This document shows positions 23,548 through 31,554 of a DNA stretch of 45,459 nt, in pieces. Below the pieces are notes generated by a model, which saw only the letters and a program-made list of their open reading frames with translations, ran no database searches and had not been told where the DNA came from. The stretch's first letter is position 1. Each line of letters opens with the position of its first letter. The stretch is from positions 1 through 45,459 of the forward strand of contig CAZFQZ010000003.1 of assembly GCA_964521305.1 (NCBI GenBank), written 5' to 3'. Position numbers and translations under genes: made by a program. Origin of the DNA: CAZBEJ01 sp964521305 (GTDB lineage Bacteria > Patescibacteriota > Microgenomatia > UBA1406 > GWC2-37-13).

Positions 23548-24198
23548 TCAATCGCCCAGCCATCCGTCCTTGAGCGAATGCAGTTCTGCCTCAACGCGCA
23601 ATGAGGATGAACCCGTCGCAATCGTGTACGAACGGTAATAAACTCCCAACTGCTTGTTAAAATCAAGCGTGATGTCGTTTTTATCCCACGTCGACTTGTT
23701 GATCCGTATTCTTGCGCTATCGATATCCGCACCCGAAACCGTGGCAATACCGATATAGATCGTCTCCGCCTGTTTCAGATTTGAAAGATCGTTATCTGTC
23801 AGTTCTTTCCAGTTCTGTCCGTACATCTTGATTCCTTTCGAGGCCACATAGGTAATAATAGGCGTCGGAATAACCACTTGGTCACGATTTGCCTGTTCAT
23901 TCGATCGCACCATACCTATCAGAAAAATTATCGCAAATATGATCAATAAAATCATTCCTATTATGATCGGTATGAATGATACGCGCGTATATGCCGCAGC
24001 TTTTGCACCGATTATCGGACCTTTTTGTTTCATATTCGTGAGCGGCGTCGCTTTGAAATCAGGCACGGATACCGTCTTCTTATTTTTTTTTGACTCTTTG
24101 ACCAAAAGATATACCTGGTATCCGACGAATCCAGATGTTATCAAAAATGCCGCAAGGCTAATCTTATTCAGCGACAACAGTAGACCGACAAAATCCAT
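23548..24198 (-). CDS. Two-TM membrane protein with extracellular beta domain, function unknown
   Basis: 216 aa. TM helices lie at about 12-33 and 74-97, separated by a basic loop (KESKKNKK), so both ends are probably outside and the C-terminal 115 residues form an extracellular domain (IKMYGQNWKELT, DIDSARIRINKSTWDKNDITLDF). I do not recognise a family. It is the third or fourth gene of a surface/pilus-like run with PilN, PilO, an Fn3-like protein and the LPQTG protein, with gaps of 1 and 26 bases. A role in surface filament or adhesin assembly is possible but only contextual. Confidence 0.7.
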   Translation of the reverse strand: MDFVGLLLSLNKISLAAFLITSGFVGYQVYLLVKESKKNKKTVSVPDFKATPLTNMKQKGPIIGAKAAAYTRVSFIPIIIGMILLIIFAIIFLIGMVRSNEQANRDQVVIPTPIITYVASKGIKMYGQNWKELTDNDLSNLKQAETIYIGIATVSGADIDSARIRINKSTWDKNDITLDFNKQLGVYYRSYTIATGSSSLRVEAELHSLKDGWLGD

Positions 24199-24224
24199 AT
24201 ACTATTATGCTAACGAACTGTGCC

Positions 24225-25499
24225 CTAAAATACAAGTAAGAGACCCAAACCCATAATCACAAGCGAAGCTCCGCCGATGACGGGCGGAATATCTGCAGAT
24301 CCGGATACGGGAGGTTTCGGCGTCGGTGTGCCATACGCGACATATGTGGGAAGCGCGGTCGGTTGGGGCTGCTCTGTAGGAGTTAGTGTTGACTCAGGCG
24401 TCGCAATACCCAAAACCTGTTCTCCGTTTTTTGCTATGGTAAAAGTTCTTTGAATAAGTACGTTATTCCCTTGGGGATTATTCGTGGTTGCGATAAGGGT
24501 ATGGCTTCCTGGCGTCAGATTCACCGGTAATGTTACTCTCCAGACTCCGTCGGCGTCAGCGTGCGTTTTTGACGTGACGGTTGACTGGCCTTGAATAGCC
24601 ACGTTTACTTCTGCATTCGGCAGCGCAATCCCTTTGATTAACGGTCGGTATCCGGGTATCAGCGCGCCTTCCTGCGGATATATGACATCTATCTGTTTCG
24701 CCTCTGTTGGTGAAATCTGAGATTCGACACCCAAAACCTTGGGTTCCTGGGTAAAATCCATGTTTTTTCCGACGATGATCGTTTGCGGAAGCGGTGATAA
24801 TTTCGAAACAGAACTCTTTACGACGGTATCACTGTCGCCGCTCAATATATCGATTGTAGCTGTTTCACTCGGAGACACCGTCCGTGATGATATTGTTTGC
24901 CTGTCATATACGCTATTCAACGGTATCAACCACTCACCCGTATCCTTGCTCAATGCGGATAATGCATATGCATTATTGAGTTGAAGTAACACGACGGCAT
25001 CCGTAAGAGGCGTATCGTTCGCCATGATAATCTTACCGTAAGCTGGTTGCTGATAGCCGGACGTCGTTCCTGAGCCCGGTGTAGTGAAAGTAAACGCCGA
25101 TCCGTCGTTCTTGGAAATCAACGAATCGTCGCTTACCAATCTAAAATAATAGGTCCGGTTCTGATTTAAATCGTGCAACGTCGTGTAATGATTGCGATAT
25201 GGGTTTTTTTGTGATTGCAAATCACGGTCGTCCAGTGCGATCAGGCTGATATTTTGCTCCGAATTTCCGTACATGACCCACCCCTTGCTCGGTTTGTCCG
25301 TTTGCCATACGATCGTCGTTTGGTTTGGCAGCAGATTGGTGATGTCTATCCGCGTTAGTATTTTTTTCGCCGCCTTTGAGGGAACAGAATTATTGGAAAG
25401 CAGGCGAATAAAAAAAATAAGAATAAAACAAATTATTACCGCTGCAATAATTGTTGGGAATTTTTTGTGTTTACCGAAATAGATTTCCGAATACACCAT
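24225..25499 (-). CDS. Fn3/Ig-like surface protein with membrane anchors
   Basis: 424 aa. An N-terminal TM helix (about 15-36) is followed by a fibronectin-type III unit like that of purple-acid-phosphatase N-termini (ITNLLPNQTTIVWQTDKPSKG, then LHDLNQNRTYYFRLVSDD). A carboxypeptidase-regulatory-like part follows (YGKIIMANDTPLTDAVVLL), and then an Ig-like unit (VIYPQEGALIPGYRPLIKG to TFTIAKNG). The C-terminus is Thr/Pro-rich and ends PPVSGSADIPPVIGG with a hydrophobic tail, a possible degenerate sorting or anchor signal. It is likely an adhesin or spacer protein of the cell surface. The ATG overlaps the stop of the 61-aa gene upstream. Confidence 0.78.
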   Translation of the reverse strand: MVYSEIYFGKHKKFPTIIAAVIICFILIFFIRLLSNNSVPSKAAKKILTRIDITNLLPNQTTIVWQTDKPSKGWVMYGNSEQNISLIALDDRDLQSQKNPYRNHYTTLHDLNQNRTYYFRLVSDDSLISKNDGSAFTFTTPGSGTTSGYQQPAYGKIIMANDTPLTDAVVLLQLNNAYALSALSKDTGEWLIPLNSVYDRQTISSRTVSPSETATIDILSGDSDTVVKSSVSKLSPLPQTIIVGKNMDFTQEPKVLGVESQISPTEAKQIDVIYPQEGALIPGYRPLIKGIALPNAEVNVAIQGQSTVTSKTHADADGVWRVTLPVNLTPGSHTLIATTNNPQGNNVLIQRTFTIAKNGEQVLGIATPESTLTPTEQPQPTALPTYVAYGTPTPKPPVSGSADIPPVIGGASLVIMGLGLLLVF

Positions 25500-25684
25500 T
25501 ACCGTTCTCGTTTTTTCAATGTTTTTAACACGCTTGTATTGATCGTATATGTTTTAAGGACGGGTAATTGTACCTGAGATTTGATTTTTTCAGTTGTGGC
25601 AGCATGATAGACATCTGCAATAAGCCACGCTATCACGGTAAAGAAAATACCGATTGATAAAATCAACAAATCTTTTTTATTCAT
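25499..25684 (-). CDS. Small single-TM protein in the pilus-like cluster
   Basis: 61 aa: one TM helix (LLILSIGIFFTVIAWLIADVY) followed by a basic tail with SVLKTLKKRER. Its stop overlaps the start of the Fn3-like gene and it begins 15 bases after PilO, so translation coupling is likely. No family is recognised; it may be a small partner in the PilN/PilO inner-membrane assembly. Confidence 0.6.
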   Translation of the reverse strand: MNKKDLLILSIGIFFTVIAWLIADVYHAATTEKIKSQVQLPVLKTYTINTSVLKTLKKRER

Positions 25685-25699
25685 GATTCCATATCCAAC

Positions 25700-26287
25700 T
25701 TATAGGTAATATGCCTCTATCTGCATGCTAACTCTCAACGTCCCACTTCCGGTTGCCGGCGTAGACTGATTATCTGTTATAGGGCTTATGGCCATTTTCT
25801 GTATCGTTTTAAGCCTTCTTTGACTGTTCAATTCATCGACGAACTTCATAAGATTATCAAAACTCGCCTGTCCTTCAAGCGTGATAGTCAAGGTTTGGAG
25901 AGTCTTACTTTTAATGTTGAGGAGATTTACCTCACCGATATTCTCGTTGGTAATGGAAAATGAATTGGTATCGGCTGATTTTTTTATGTCGTCTATGACT
26001 TTATTGACCTGCGGGTGTGTTGAAATCGCCTCTTCAAGCAACGGGAATTGATCCCGATATGCCTCCATGGTCGATTGAACGCTGGCAATATTCATAATAT
26101 GTCCCTCGTACACTTTATCGATACTCTCAAGGTCAAATTCTTCCTTTTTCAGTCCGGTGGCAGTCGTCAATGCCGGTTTGATTGCAAACACGATGAACAT
26201 GGAAAAAATGAGAAAAAACATGATGGCAAACGTATAATCAGTCGTTTTTTGCGTAAAGATTTTTTTCGTCAGTTTTGCAATATCCAT
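25700..26287 (-). CDS. pilO: PilO-like type IV pilus assembly protein
   Basis: 195 aa, normal for PilO. A short cytoplasmic segment is followed by a TM helix (FAIMFFLIFSMFIVFAI, about 20-37), a helical linker and a ferredoxin-like domain (LQTLTITLEGQASFDNLMKFVDELN and RTLRVSMQIEAYYL-like end strands). PilO pairs with PilN in the inner-membrane alignment complex of type IV pili and related filaments. It starts 3 bases after the PilN-like gene. No PilM, PilB, PilC or pilin gene is in the window, so the machine is split across the genome or reduced. Confidence 0.78.
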   Translation of the reverse strand: MDIAKLTKKIFTQKTTDYTFAIMFFLIFSMFIVFAIKPALTTATGLKKEEFDLESIDKVYEGHIMNIASVQSTMEAYRDQFPLLEEAISTHPQVNKVIDDIKKSADTNSFSITNENIGEVNLLNIKSKTLQTLTITLEGQASFDNLMKFVDELNSQRRLKTIQKMAISPITDNQSTPATGSGTLRVSMQIEAYYL

Positions 26288-26290
26288 AAT

Positions 26291-26815
26291 TTATCCCTTA
26301 AACTTTATCAGATTAAGTTGGAACGTATATCCTGTATCCGTCTTTCTAAGCGACGGGAACTCTATTTTGTTAAACTTATTGTCCTGCTTGAGTAAGCTAT
26401 AAAACGACTGGAGATCCTGAGGATTGAAAGAACTCCCCATCGCGTTTATTGAATCGTTGGTAATTTCCAAACGCGTCAAGGTAATAGAAGCGGGAAACTG
26501 CGAAAGAAAATAGTGAACCATTTTACCGAAATTATCCTGTTCTTTGAAAATCTTTTGTGCCTCGTTGCTTCGTTGGTCTATTGTTTCAGCCTGCTGCAAT
26601 AAAGGAACGACAACCTGCACAATCTCTTTTTTCTGATCGACCGATTCCTTGAGATCAACGATATGCTGGTCGATCTGGAACCTGTAGAAAAAAACGCCGA
26701 TCACAACCAATTGGGTTATGATGATAATATAGCGAAGATAATTAAGAAAAAAAAACACCACCCTTTCCGTAAAGGGGATTTCTTTTGCTGACATCAGATT
26801 GATCGAATACTTCAT
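26291..26815 (-). CDS. pilN: PilN-like type IV pilus assembly protein
   Basis: 174 aa. The N-terminus MKYSINLMSAKEIP keeps the short cytoplasmic INL motif by which PilN binds PilM. A TM helix follows at about 28-46 (YIIIITQLVVIGVFFY), then a coiled coil (VDLKESVDQKKEIVQVVVPLL) and a ferredoxin-like domain (ASITLTRLEITNDSINAMGSS). It forms the inner-membrane platform with PilO. Its start overlaps the stop of rpsT by 4 bases, an unusual pairing of a ribosomal protein gene with pilus genes. Confidence 0.75.
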   Translation of the reverse strand: MKYSINLMSAKEIPFTERVVFFFLNYLRYIIIITQLVVIGVFFYRFQIDQHIVDLKESVDQKKEIVQVVVPLLQQAETIDQRSNEAQKIFKEQDNFGKMVHYFLSQFPASITLTRLEITNDSINAMGSSFNPQDLQSFYSLLKQDNKFNKIEFPSLRKTDTGYTFQLNLIKFKG

Positions 26816-27093
26816 GAGGCAGTTTTATGTTTAACCGGTTGTTTATGCTCCGGTTTTTTTACTAATTTGCTAATCCTCGATTTAAGTCTTTGACCCTTAT
26901 TTTTTTGTATGACGTGTTTTTTTATCGCTTTATCGACCGCTGAATAAGCTTTACTCAATAGCGCGTTCAGATTTCCTCCTCCTCTTTTTACTTTTTTCAT
27001 CGCATCTTTATACGCATTAATATATCGGGCGTTTTGCATCGTCCTTTTCTTGTCTTTTCGTACTTTTTTTATAGCTGATTTTATAATCGGCAT
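26812..27093 (-). CDS. rpsT: 30S ribosomal protein S20
   Basis: 93 aa, highly basic, all alpha. Visible S20 pattern: MPIIKSAIKKVRKDKKRTMQNARY, AYKDAMKKVKR, LSKAYSAVDKAIKKHVIQKNKG and ISKLVKK. It binds 16S rRNA early in 30S assembly. It has the strongest ribosome-binding site in the window (AAAGGAGGTG, 7 bases before ATG) and a long AT-rich leader. pilN starts within its last codons. Confidence 0.93.
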   Translation of the reverse strand: MPIIKSAIKKVRKDKKRTMQNARYINAYKDAMKKVKRGGGNLNALLSKAYSAVDKAIKKHVIQKNKGQRLKSRISKLVKKPEHKQPVKHKTAS

Positions 27094-27100
27094 GTTACAA

Positions 27101-27110
27101 CACCTCCTTT
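27101..27110 (-). promoter_or_regulatory. Strong Shine-Dalgarno of rpsT
   Basis: On the minus strand AAAGGAGGTG, 7 bases before ATG 27093. It shows that this organism keeps canonical SD initiation for at least some genes, in contrast to several apparently leaderless genes in the window. Confidence 0.85.
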
Positions 27111-27146
27111 AGAAACTGTTTACGTATAATAATGACTATTCTGAAC

Positions 27147-27162
27147 ACATTCATGTGCGAAT
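27147..27162 (-). repeat. 16-bp motif shared with the DUF4012 promoter (copy 1)
   Basis: Read on the minus strand this is ATTCGCACATGAATGT, identical to plus-strand 31515-31530. It lies in the 99-bp region between rpsT and the next gene, in the presumed rpsT leader/promoter region, and contains a near-palindrome CACATGAATGTG. Confidence 0.5.
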
Positions 27163-27192
27163 CGTATATATTTTACCTTTATTTATAACAAT

Positions 27193-27669
27193 TTACAGCT
27201 GCGCGAACGGGAATTCCTTTTCGAAGATCTGTTCACCGTACGATCCGGTAAATTTCAGCTGAACCTTCATGCCTCCGACTACCTTATCATATATGCACAC
27301 GCCTGAGGAACAGGTTCCGACGTCAAATGTCTTGCTCCACGTTTTTTCGTTGGGATCAGTATTCAGTATACTGTAAATCCCGGGCGACTCCCTGTTCGAG
27401 GCATTATAGGAAATCTCATATTCGATTGTCTTCGTCCCGCCAGGGATACCGTTAATTGACAACGTAACCTGTTTTCCTCCGTTTTGGGGTGATAAACTGA
27501 CACTAACCGATGGATTTACCGTAGGCAAAACCGTTTGTGTGGGCAGCACGGACGACTGTTGTGATGATCCAGTCTTAGGTTTTCTCATCACCAGAATACC
27601 GATAATAATCACTGCAACGAGCACGGCAACTACACTTATGGCCATCATGTGTTGTTTCTGTAATTTCAT
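27193..27669 (-). CDS. Membrane-anchored protein with extracellular beta-rich domain, function unknown
   Basis: 158 aa. An N-terminal TM helix (MAISVVAVLVAVIIIGILV, about 9-27) is followed by a Ser/Thr/Val linker and an Ig-like beta domain (GKQVTLSINGIPGGTKTIEYEISY to MKVQLKFTGSYGEQIF). It has two Cys close together (TCSSGVC) that may form a disulphide outside the cell. No named family is recognised. It lies 14 bases after the GlyRS gene in the same direction. Confidence 0.7.
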   Translation of the reverse strand: MKLQKQHMMAISVVAVLVAVIIIGILVMRKPKTGSSQQSSVLPTQTVLPTVNPSVSVSLSPQNGGKQVTLSINGIPGGTKTIEYEISYNASNRESPGIYSILNTDPNEKTWSKTFDVGTCSSGVCIYDKVVGGMKVQLKFTGSYGEQIFEKEFPFAQL

Positions 27670-27683
27670 AGTGGAAATGCAAA

Positions 27684-29051
27684 TTATAACATGGGTTTCA
27701 GATATTCACAGAGCTCACTTCTATGAACGCGTCGCTGTTTCATAGAATCCCGTTCGCGAACAGTCACAGTATCATCATCAATACTCTGATAATCAATTGT
27801 AACACAAAACGGTGTACCGATTTCATCTTGTCTGCGGTACATTTTTCCGATATTTCCTGAATCGTCAAATTCACTCACGAATAGCGGTTTTATGCTCTGA
27901 TAGAGCTCACGCGCATAGCGCTGCAGTTTTTCGTCTTTTTGCAGCGGGAAAACAGCTACTTTGATGGGGGCAATCGTCGGATTCAGTTGCAAGTATACCC
28001 GCGTCTTACCGTTTATGGTATCTTCACGGTACGCATTGACGATGACCGTGGTTGTCAAACGGGAAAGACCGAAGGTCGGCTCGATGACATGAGGAATAAA
28101 CTGCTCATTTGTCTTCGGATCTTTATACCGCAAATCTGTTCCCGCGTGCTTCATGTGGTTGCTGAGATCAAAATCGGTCCGATACGCCAACCCCCACATC
28201 TCTTTCCAACCGAACGGGTACTCATATTCTACATCCATAGTTTTCTTGGAATAATGAGAACGCTCATATTCTTCATGTTCTCTCCATTTGAGTTTTTTTT
28301 CTTCCAAGCCGAGTTCAAGAGCCCACTGCCACATTTCTTTTTTCCAATACTCATAGGTTTCTTTCCATTCCTTTTCCTTGATGAAATACTCAAACTCCAT
28401 GAGATCGAATTCGAGCGTCCTGAACGTCGATTGTCCCATGGTGATTTCGTTCCTGAATGCTTTTCCTTGTTGGGCGATGCCGAACGGTATGCGCACTTTC
28501 ATGGTATCGAGAACGTTTTTGAAATTGAGAAAAATTCCCTGCGCAAGTTCCCCACGCAGATACGCAAGAGATTTTGCATCTTCGACGATACCGATATGGG
28601 TTTCAAACAGCAGATTGAACTTCCGCACGTCAGTGAAATCTGATTTTCCGCATCGGGGACATTTCAATTTATTCTCCTTGATTATTTTCGTCAATTCCTC
28701 CATCGGCAGTCCTTCCACTTTTTTATCCGGAAACGCTTTTTCGATCAGATGATCCGCGCGCGTACGATACTTACAGTTTTTGCAGTCAACAAGAGCGTCA
28801 TTAAAACCCGCAACATGACCTGACGCCTCCCAGACTTTAGGGCTGAGAATTATTGACGCGTCCACCCCAACCATATCATCGCGATCGAGCACGAAACGCT
28901 TCCACCATGCGTCGCGGAGATTGTTTTTCAGCAGAGTTCCGTAATGGCCGAAATCCCACGTATTTGCCAATCCTCCGTAAATCTCGGAAGATGGGTAAAA
29001 AAATCCCCTTCTCTTTGCCAGGGCAACGATTTTATCCATAATCGTATCCAT
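27684..29051 (-). CDS. glyS: Glycyl-tRNA synthetase (alpha2 dimer type)
   Basis: 455 aa, the eukaryotic/archaeal/Gram-positive-style single-chain GlyRS. It starts at ATG 29051; an in-frame ATG lies at 29039. Marks are RRGFFYPSSEIYGGLANTWDF, a zinc-ribbon insert (CKNC, then CPRCGK), motif 2 around FRNEITMGQSTFRTLEFDLME, motif 3 in HVIEPTFGLSRL and an anticodon-binding domain at the end (IAPIKVAVFPLQKDEKL). It attaches glycine to tRNA-Gly. A TATAAT (minus strand 29064-29059) lies 7 bases before the ATG, another possible leaderless start, though without a clear -35. Confidence 0.95.
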   Translation of the reverse strand: MDTIMDKIVALAKRRGFFYPSSEIYGGLANTWDFGHYGTLLKNNLRDAWWKRFVLDRDDMVGVDASIILSPKVWEASGHVAGFNDALVDCKNCKYRTRADHLIEKAFPDKKVEGLPMEELTKIIKENKLKCPRCGKSDFTDVRKFNLLFETHIGIVEDAKSLAYLRGELAQGIFLNFKNVLDTMKVRIPFGIAQQGKAFRNEITMGQSTFRTLEFDLMEFEYFIKEKEWKETYEYWKKEMWQWALELGLEEKKLKWREHEEYERSHYSKKTMDVEYEYPFGWKEMWGLAYRTDFDLSNHMKHAGTDLRYKDPKTNEQFIPHVIEPTFGLSRLTTTVIVNAYREDTINGKTRVYLQLNPTIAPIKVAVFPLQKDEKLQRYARELYQSIKPLFVSEFDDSGNIGKMYRRQDEIGTPFCVTIDYQSIDDDTVTVRERDSMKQRRVHRSELCEYLKPML

Positions 29052-29135
29052 AGTATTGATTATAAATGAAAATAATAACGACTGGTGTGTATTTCGCGCG
29101 AGTACCTTCGTACCATTATGACGAGAACAACAAAA

Positions 29136-29663
29136 TTATTGTATGAATTCCGGCATGCGTTCATTGATTAGGTCCTCTACCAGACTCATGGTTTCATGCC
29201 ATGATAAAAGATCCCTGATATACCCGAGCTTCGTAAGTATCTTGTTGGCGTATTCCACAATCAGCTTCTTACTCCCATCATTCTCCTTTGCCAAACGCAC
29301 CATAAACGTTTTTACCGTAATGTAAATGTCGGGCTCCGGTTGATTTTCAGCCAACAAACGTTCAAGCAGAAAAAGCAAGGCGTACATGGCGCGCACCCGT
29401 TCCGGATCGTTTTTAATGGTAGTGAAACCGCTTATGAGACTCGTACTCTCAACGTATAAGGATGTATGATATTCGTGGGTGGCGAAGTGAATCAAATTGC
29501 CAGTCTGCAGGTGCGGAAGCCGTCTGCTGGTGATTTTTTTAACGCCTTTGGCGAATACGCGGATTTTGCCGTAATCTTTCGACAAGAGCACAAAAATCGC
29601 ATCTTTGGATGGTAAACTCATTTTACGCAACACAAAACCTTCAGATTTGAGCGCCCGGGTCAT
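29136..29663 (-). CDS. recO: RecO-like DNA repair protein, short and cysteine-free
   Basis: 175 aa. The N-terminal OB fold is clear: SEGFVLRKMSLPSKDAIFVLLSKDYGKIRVFAKGVKK and FATHEYHTSLYVESTSLISGF. A helical C-terminal part follows (AMYALLFLLERLLAENQPEPDIY). RecO helps load RecA with RecF and RecR. Usual RecO has about 240 aa and a four-Cys zinc site; this one has no cysteine at all and ends early. It starts 8 bases after DUF4012 in the same direction. No promoter is needed if co-transcribed. Confidence 0.85.
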   Translation of the reverse strand: MTRALKSEGFVLRKMSLPSKDAIFVLLSKDYGKIRVFAKGVKKITSRRLPHLQTGNLIHFATHEYHTSLYVESTSLISGFTTIKNDPERVRAMYALLFLLERLLAENQPEPDIYITVKTFMVRLAKENDGSKKLIVEYANKILTKLGYIRDLLSWHETMSLVEDLINERMPEFIQ

Positions 29664-29671
29664 ACGGAAGA

Positions 29672-31498
29672 TTATTTAATTATCTTATCGGTGTCAAGCG
29701 CTCGGTTATAGACAGTTTTGCCGTTGACTTCTACCTGCAACGGTTGGTTGTCCGTTCCCGCCTGTTTTTGCACCATAAGCGAATAGTTGTTTGCGGATAT
29801 CGAACTTGGCAGATAATATTTTACGTCAATCTGGCTGCGTCCTTGCGTCGGCACTTCAAGATATCCTTCGAACACGGTCTTTCCCAAACTGTCGTAGGTA
29901 TTTACTTTTTTCAATGAACCTTGGAAACTGATCAGCTTGGATCCTTGAGGAACGTATACCCGTACCCAGTTTCTCAGCGTAGCATTCAGGCAGAGACCGC
30001 CGTTTTTCAGGCTGCAGTCCGAATGAGGGTATGGATTTTTGTAATCGACAACAACTTCACGAGAAATTTTGCCGCCGTCATTGGTATTTGTTTTGGAATC
30101 CATGCTGATGCTGACGAAGAGATTTGACTTTGCGCCGGCGAAATTAACATTGGTGACGTCAAGATAATCCCCATTATACGCATTGATCGTGCCGCCGAAA
30201 TCGAGTTTTTTGACGCTTGTCTCCAGGGTCGGGTCGACAAAATATATCTGGATGTGTTTTTCCTGCAAGTTCTTGAACATATCCTGCGCCAACGTCCCCC
30301 AATATTTTGACGGTGAAAACCCTATCGCTTTATAGAAAAGCGCGTACATCAATTCTCCCAATATTCCCTTTCTGTTTTCGCGAAAATACGGAACAGGACG
30401 ATCAACCATGTCGAACAACTGATACAGAACCTGCGCGCAATCACACCGCGGATCTTTCTGCGCTGAAAATCGCACGCCGCCCGCTTCGGTATCGCCGAAT
30501 ATGGTCAACATATCAACCAGAACCTTGGAATCGACGGTAATGACTCCATCATAGTTTACCCTTGAGCCGCTTTTCTTGTAAAGACCGTTGAATAAACCGA
30601 TCGACGTAGGTAAATCCGGCGAAAGGTTGCTATCTCGTATATAAAACTTATACACGTCTTTATGATAGGCAAGAATTTCCGGAGGAGCATCGGGATGCAC
30701 GGCAATTGAGTCGTCCAAACTATAAATATCCGCCGATTGCCTGATCTGTATTTTTCCTTTGTTGACATTGAATATGCCATATGCGGTCAAGAATCCCCCT
30801 GTCGCACGCAGTTCCTTGTCATCTTGGAACAAGAGCAGGTAAGTTTTCTCCTGGTCTTTACCAAGGATATCGGGTATTTGTTTTACCAACGGTTTTGCGT
30901 CGACGAACAACGCCGCCAAACCGGTAAACTGTTCTTTGGCATTCTGTATCTGAGAACGAACAGGCGTTTTTCCTATATATGCCGGGTATCTGTTCGGGTC
31001 TATTGTCTGTATCCGCTTATCAGCCTGATCTATATCAGCCGATATCACATCCACGTTCGTCAGAACTTTATCCAATGTTAAAACCGCTGTCTGTAACCGA
31101 TCCTGTGCCGAACGCTCCACAAACGAAGATTCGCCTTTTTTGAATCCGATGAGGTCGGCATATGGCGTGATAGCTTTCACTGCCTCCTGCCCGGCGCCGA
31201 TCAAATACCTTCCCGCTTCCACTCCATTTTTATAATCAGCCACATACGGGATAAAAGACATCCAGTAAACCTGTTCCGATGCTTTTTCGAAATCAGAATA
31301 CTGTTGGGAGAACGAAACAAGCTCTTTGTTCAGCAAATCTATATCGTTTTTTTTGAAATCTGTTTTCATCTGTTTTGCCGAAGCGACTAGGATCAGAGCC
31401 TGTGCTTTTATCTGGGTATACGGGCGGTAGATGAAAGCATACCCGAAGACCAAAATACCGGCAATAATTATGCCGAGTACTACTAGAGTTTTTTTCAT
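29672..31498 (-). CDS. DUF4012 membrane-anchored protein
   Basis: 608 aa. An N-terminal TM helix spans 5-24 and a long helical stalk continues to about residue 210. The DUF4012 core then begins with LLLFQDDKELRATGGFL (221-237). The rest is extracellular and beta-rich. DUF4012 proteins are common in CPR and Actinobacteria and usually sit in polysaccharide gene clusters; the function is unknown, though a role in glycan attachment to the cell wall is often considered. Here the gene follows sugar transferase, ManC and glycosyltransferase genes. An extended -10 promoter lies just before the ATG. Confidence 0.88.
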   Translation of the reverse strand: MKKTLVVLGIIIAGILVFGYAFIYRPYTQIKAQALILVASAKQMKTDFKKNDIDLLNKELVSFSQQYSDFEKASEQVYWMSFIPYVADYKNGVEAGRYLIGAGQEAVKAITPYADLIGFKKGESSFVERSAQDRLQTAVLTLDKVLTNVDVISADIDQADKRIQTIDPNRYPAYIGKTPVRSQIQNAKEQFTGLAALFVDAKPLVKQIPDILGKDQEKTYLLLFQDDKELRATGGFLTAYGIFNVNKGKIQIRQSADIYSLDDSIAVHPDAPPEILAYHKDVYKFYIRDSNLSPDLPTSIGLFNGLYKKSGSRVNYDGVITVDSKVLVDMLTIFGDTEAGGVRFSAQKDPRCDCAQVLYQLFDMVDRPVPYFRENRKGILGELMYALFYKAIGFSPSKYWGTLAQDMFKNLQEKHIQIYFVDPTLETSVKKLDFGGTINAYNGDYLDVTNVNFAGAKSNLFVSISMDSKTNTNDGGKISREVVVDYKNPYPHSDCSLKNGGLCLNATLRNWVRVYVPQGSKLISFQGSLKKVNTYDSLGKTVFEGYLEVPTQGRSQIDVKYYLPSSISANNYSLMVQKQAGTDNQPLQVEVNGKTVYNRALDTDKIIK

Positions 31499-31506
31499 AC
31501 GTATTT

Positions 31507-31515
31507 ATTATACCA
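31507..31515 (-). promoter_or_regulatory. Extended -10 promoter for the DUF4012 gene
   Basis: On the minus strand TGGTATAAT, an extended -10 (TGnTATAAT), with ATG 31498 eight bases after it. No good -35 is seen, as expected for the extended type. The predicted start is 1-3 bases before ATG. Confidence 0.6.
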
Positions 31516-31530
31516 TTCGCACATGAATGT
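31515..31530 (+). repeat. 16-bp motif shared with the rpsT leader (copy 2)
   Basis: ATTCGCACATGAATGT, identical to minus-strand 27162-27147. It abuts the extended -10 of the DUF4012 promoter, so a protein bound here could touch the -35 position. Confidence 0.5.
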
Positions 31531-31554
31531 ACATCAGCATAAGGTGGGTATATA

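Noticed and set aside
23547..23747. 67-residue extension of the LPQTG protein
   Set aside because: It is the shadow of the two-TM gene; the signal-peptide start is at 23546.
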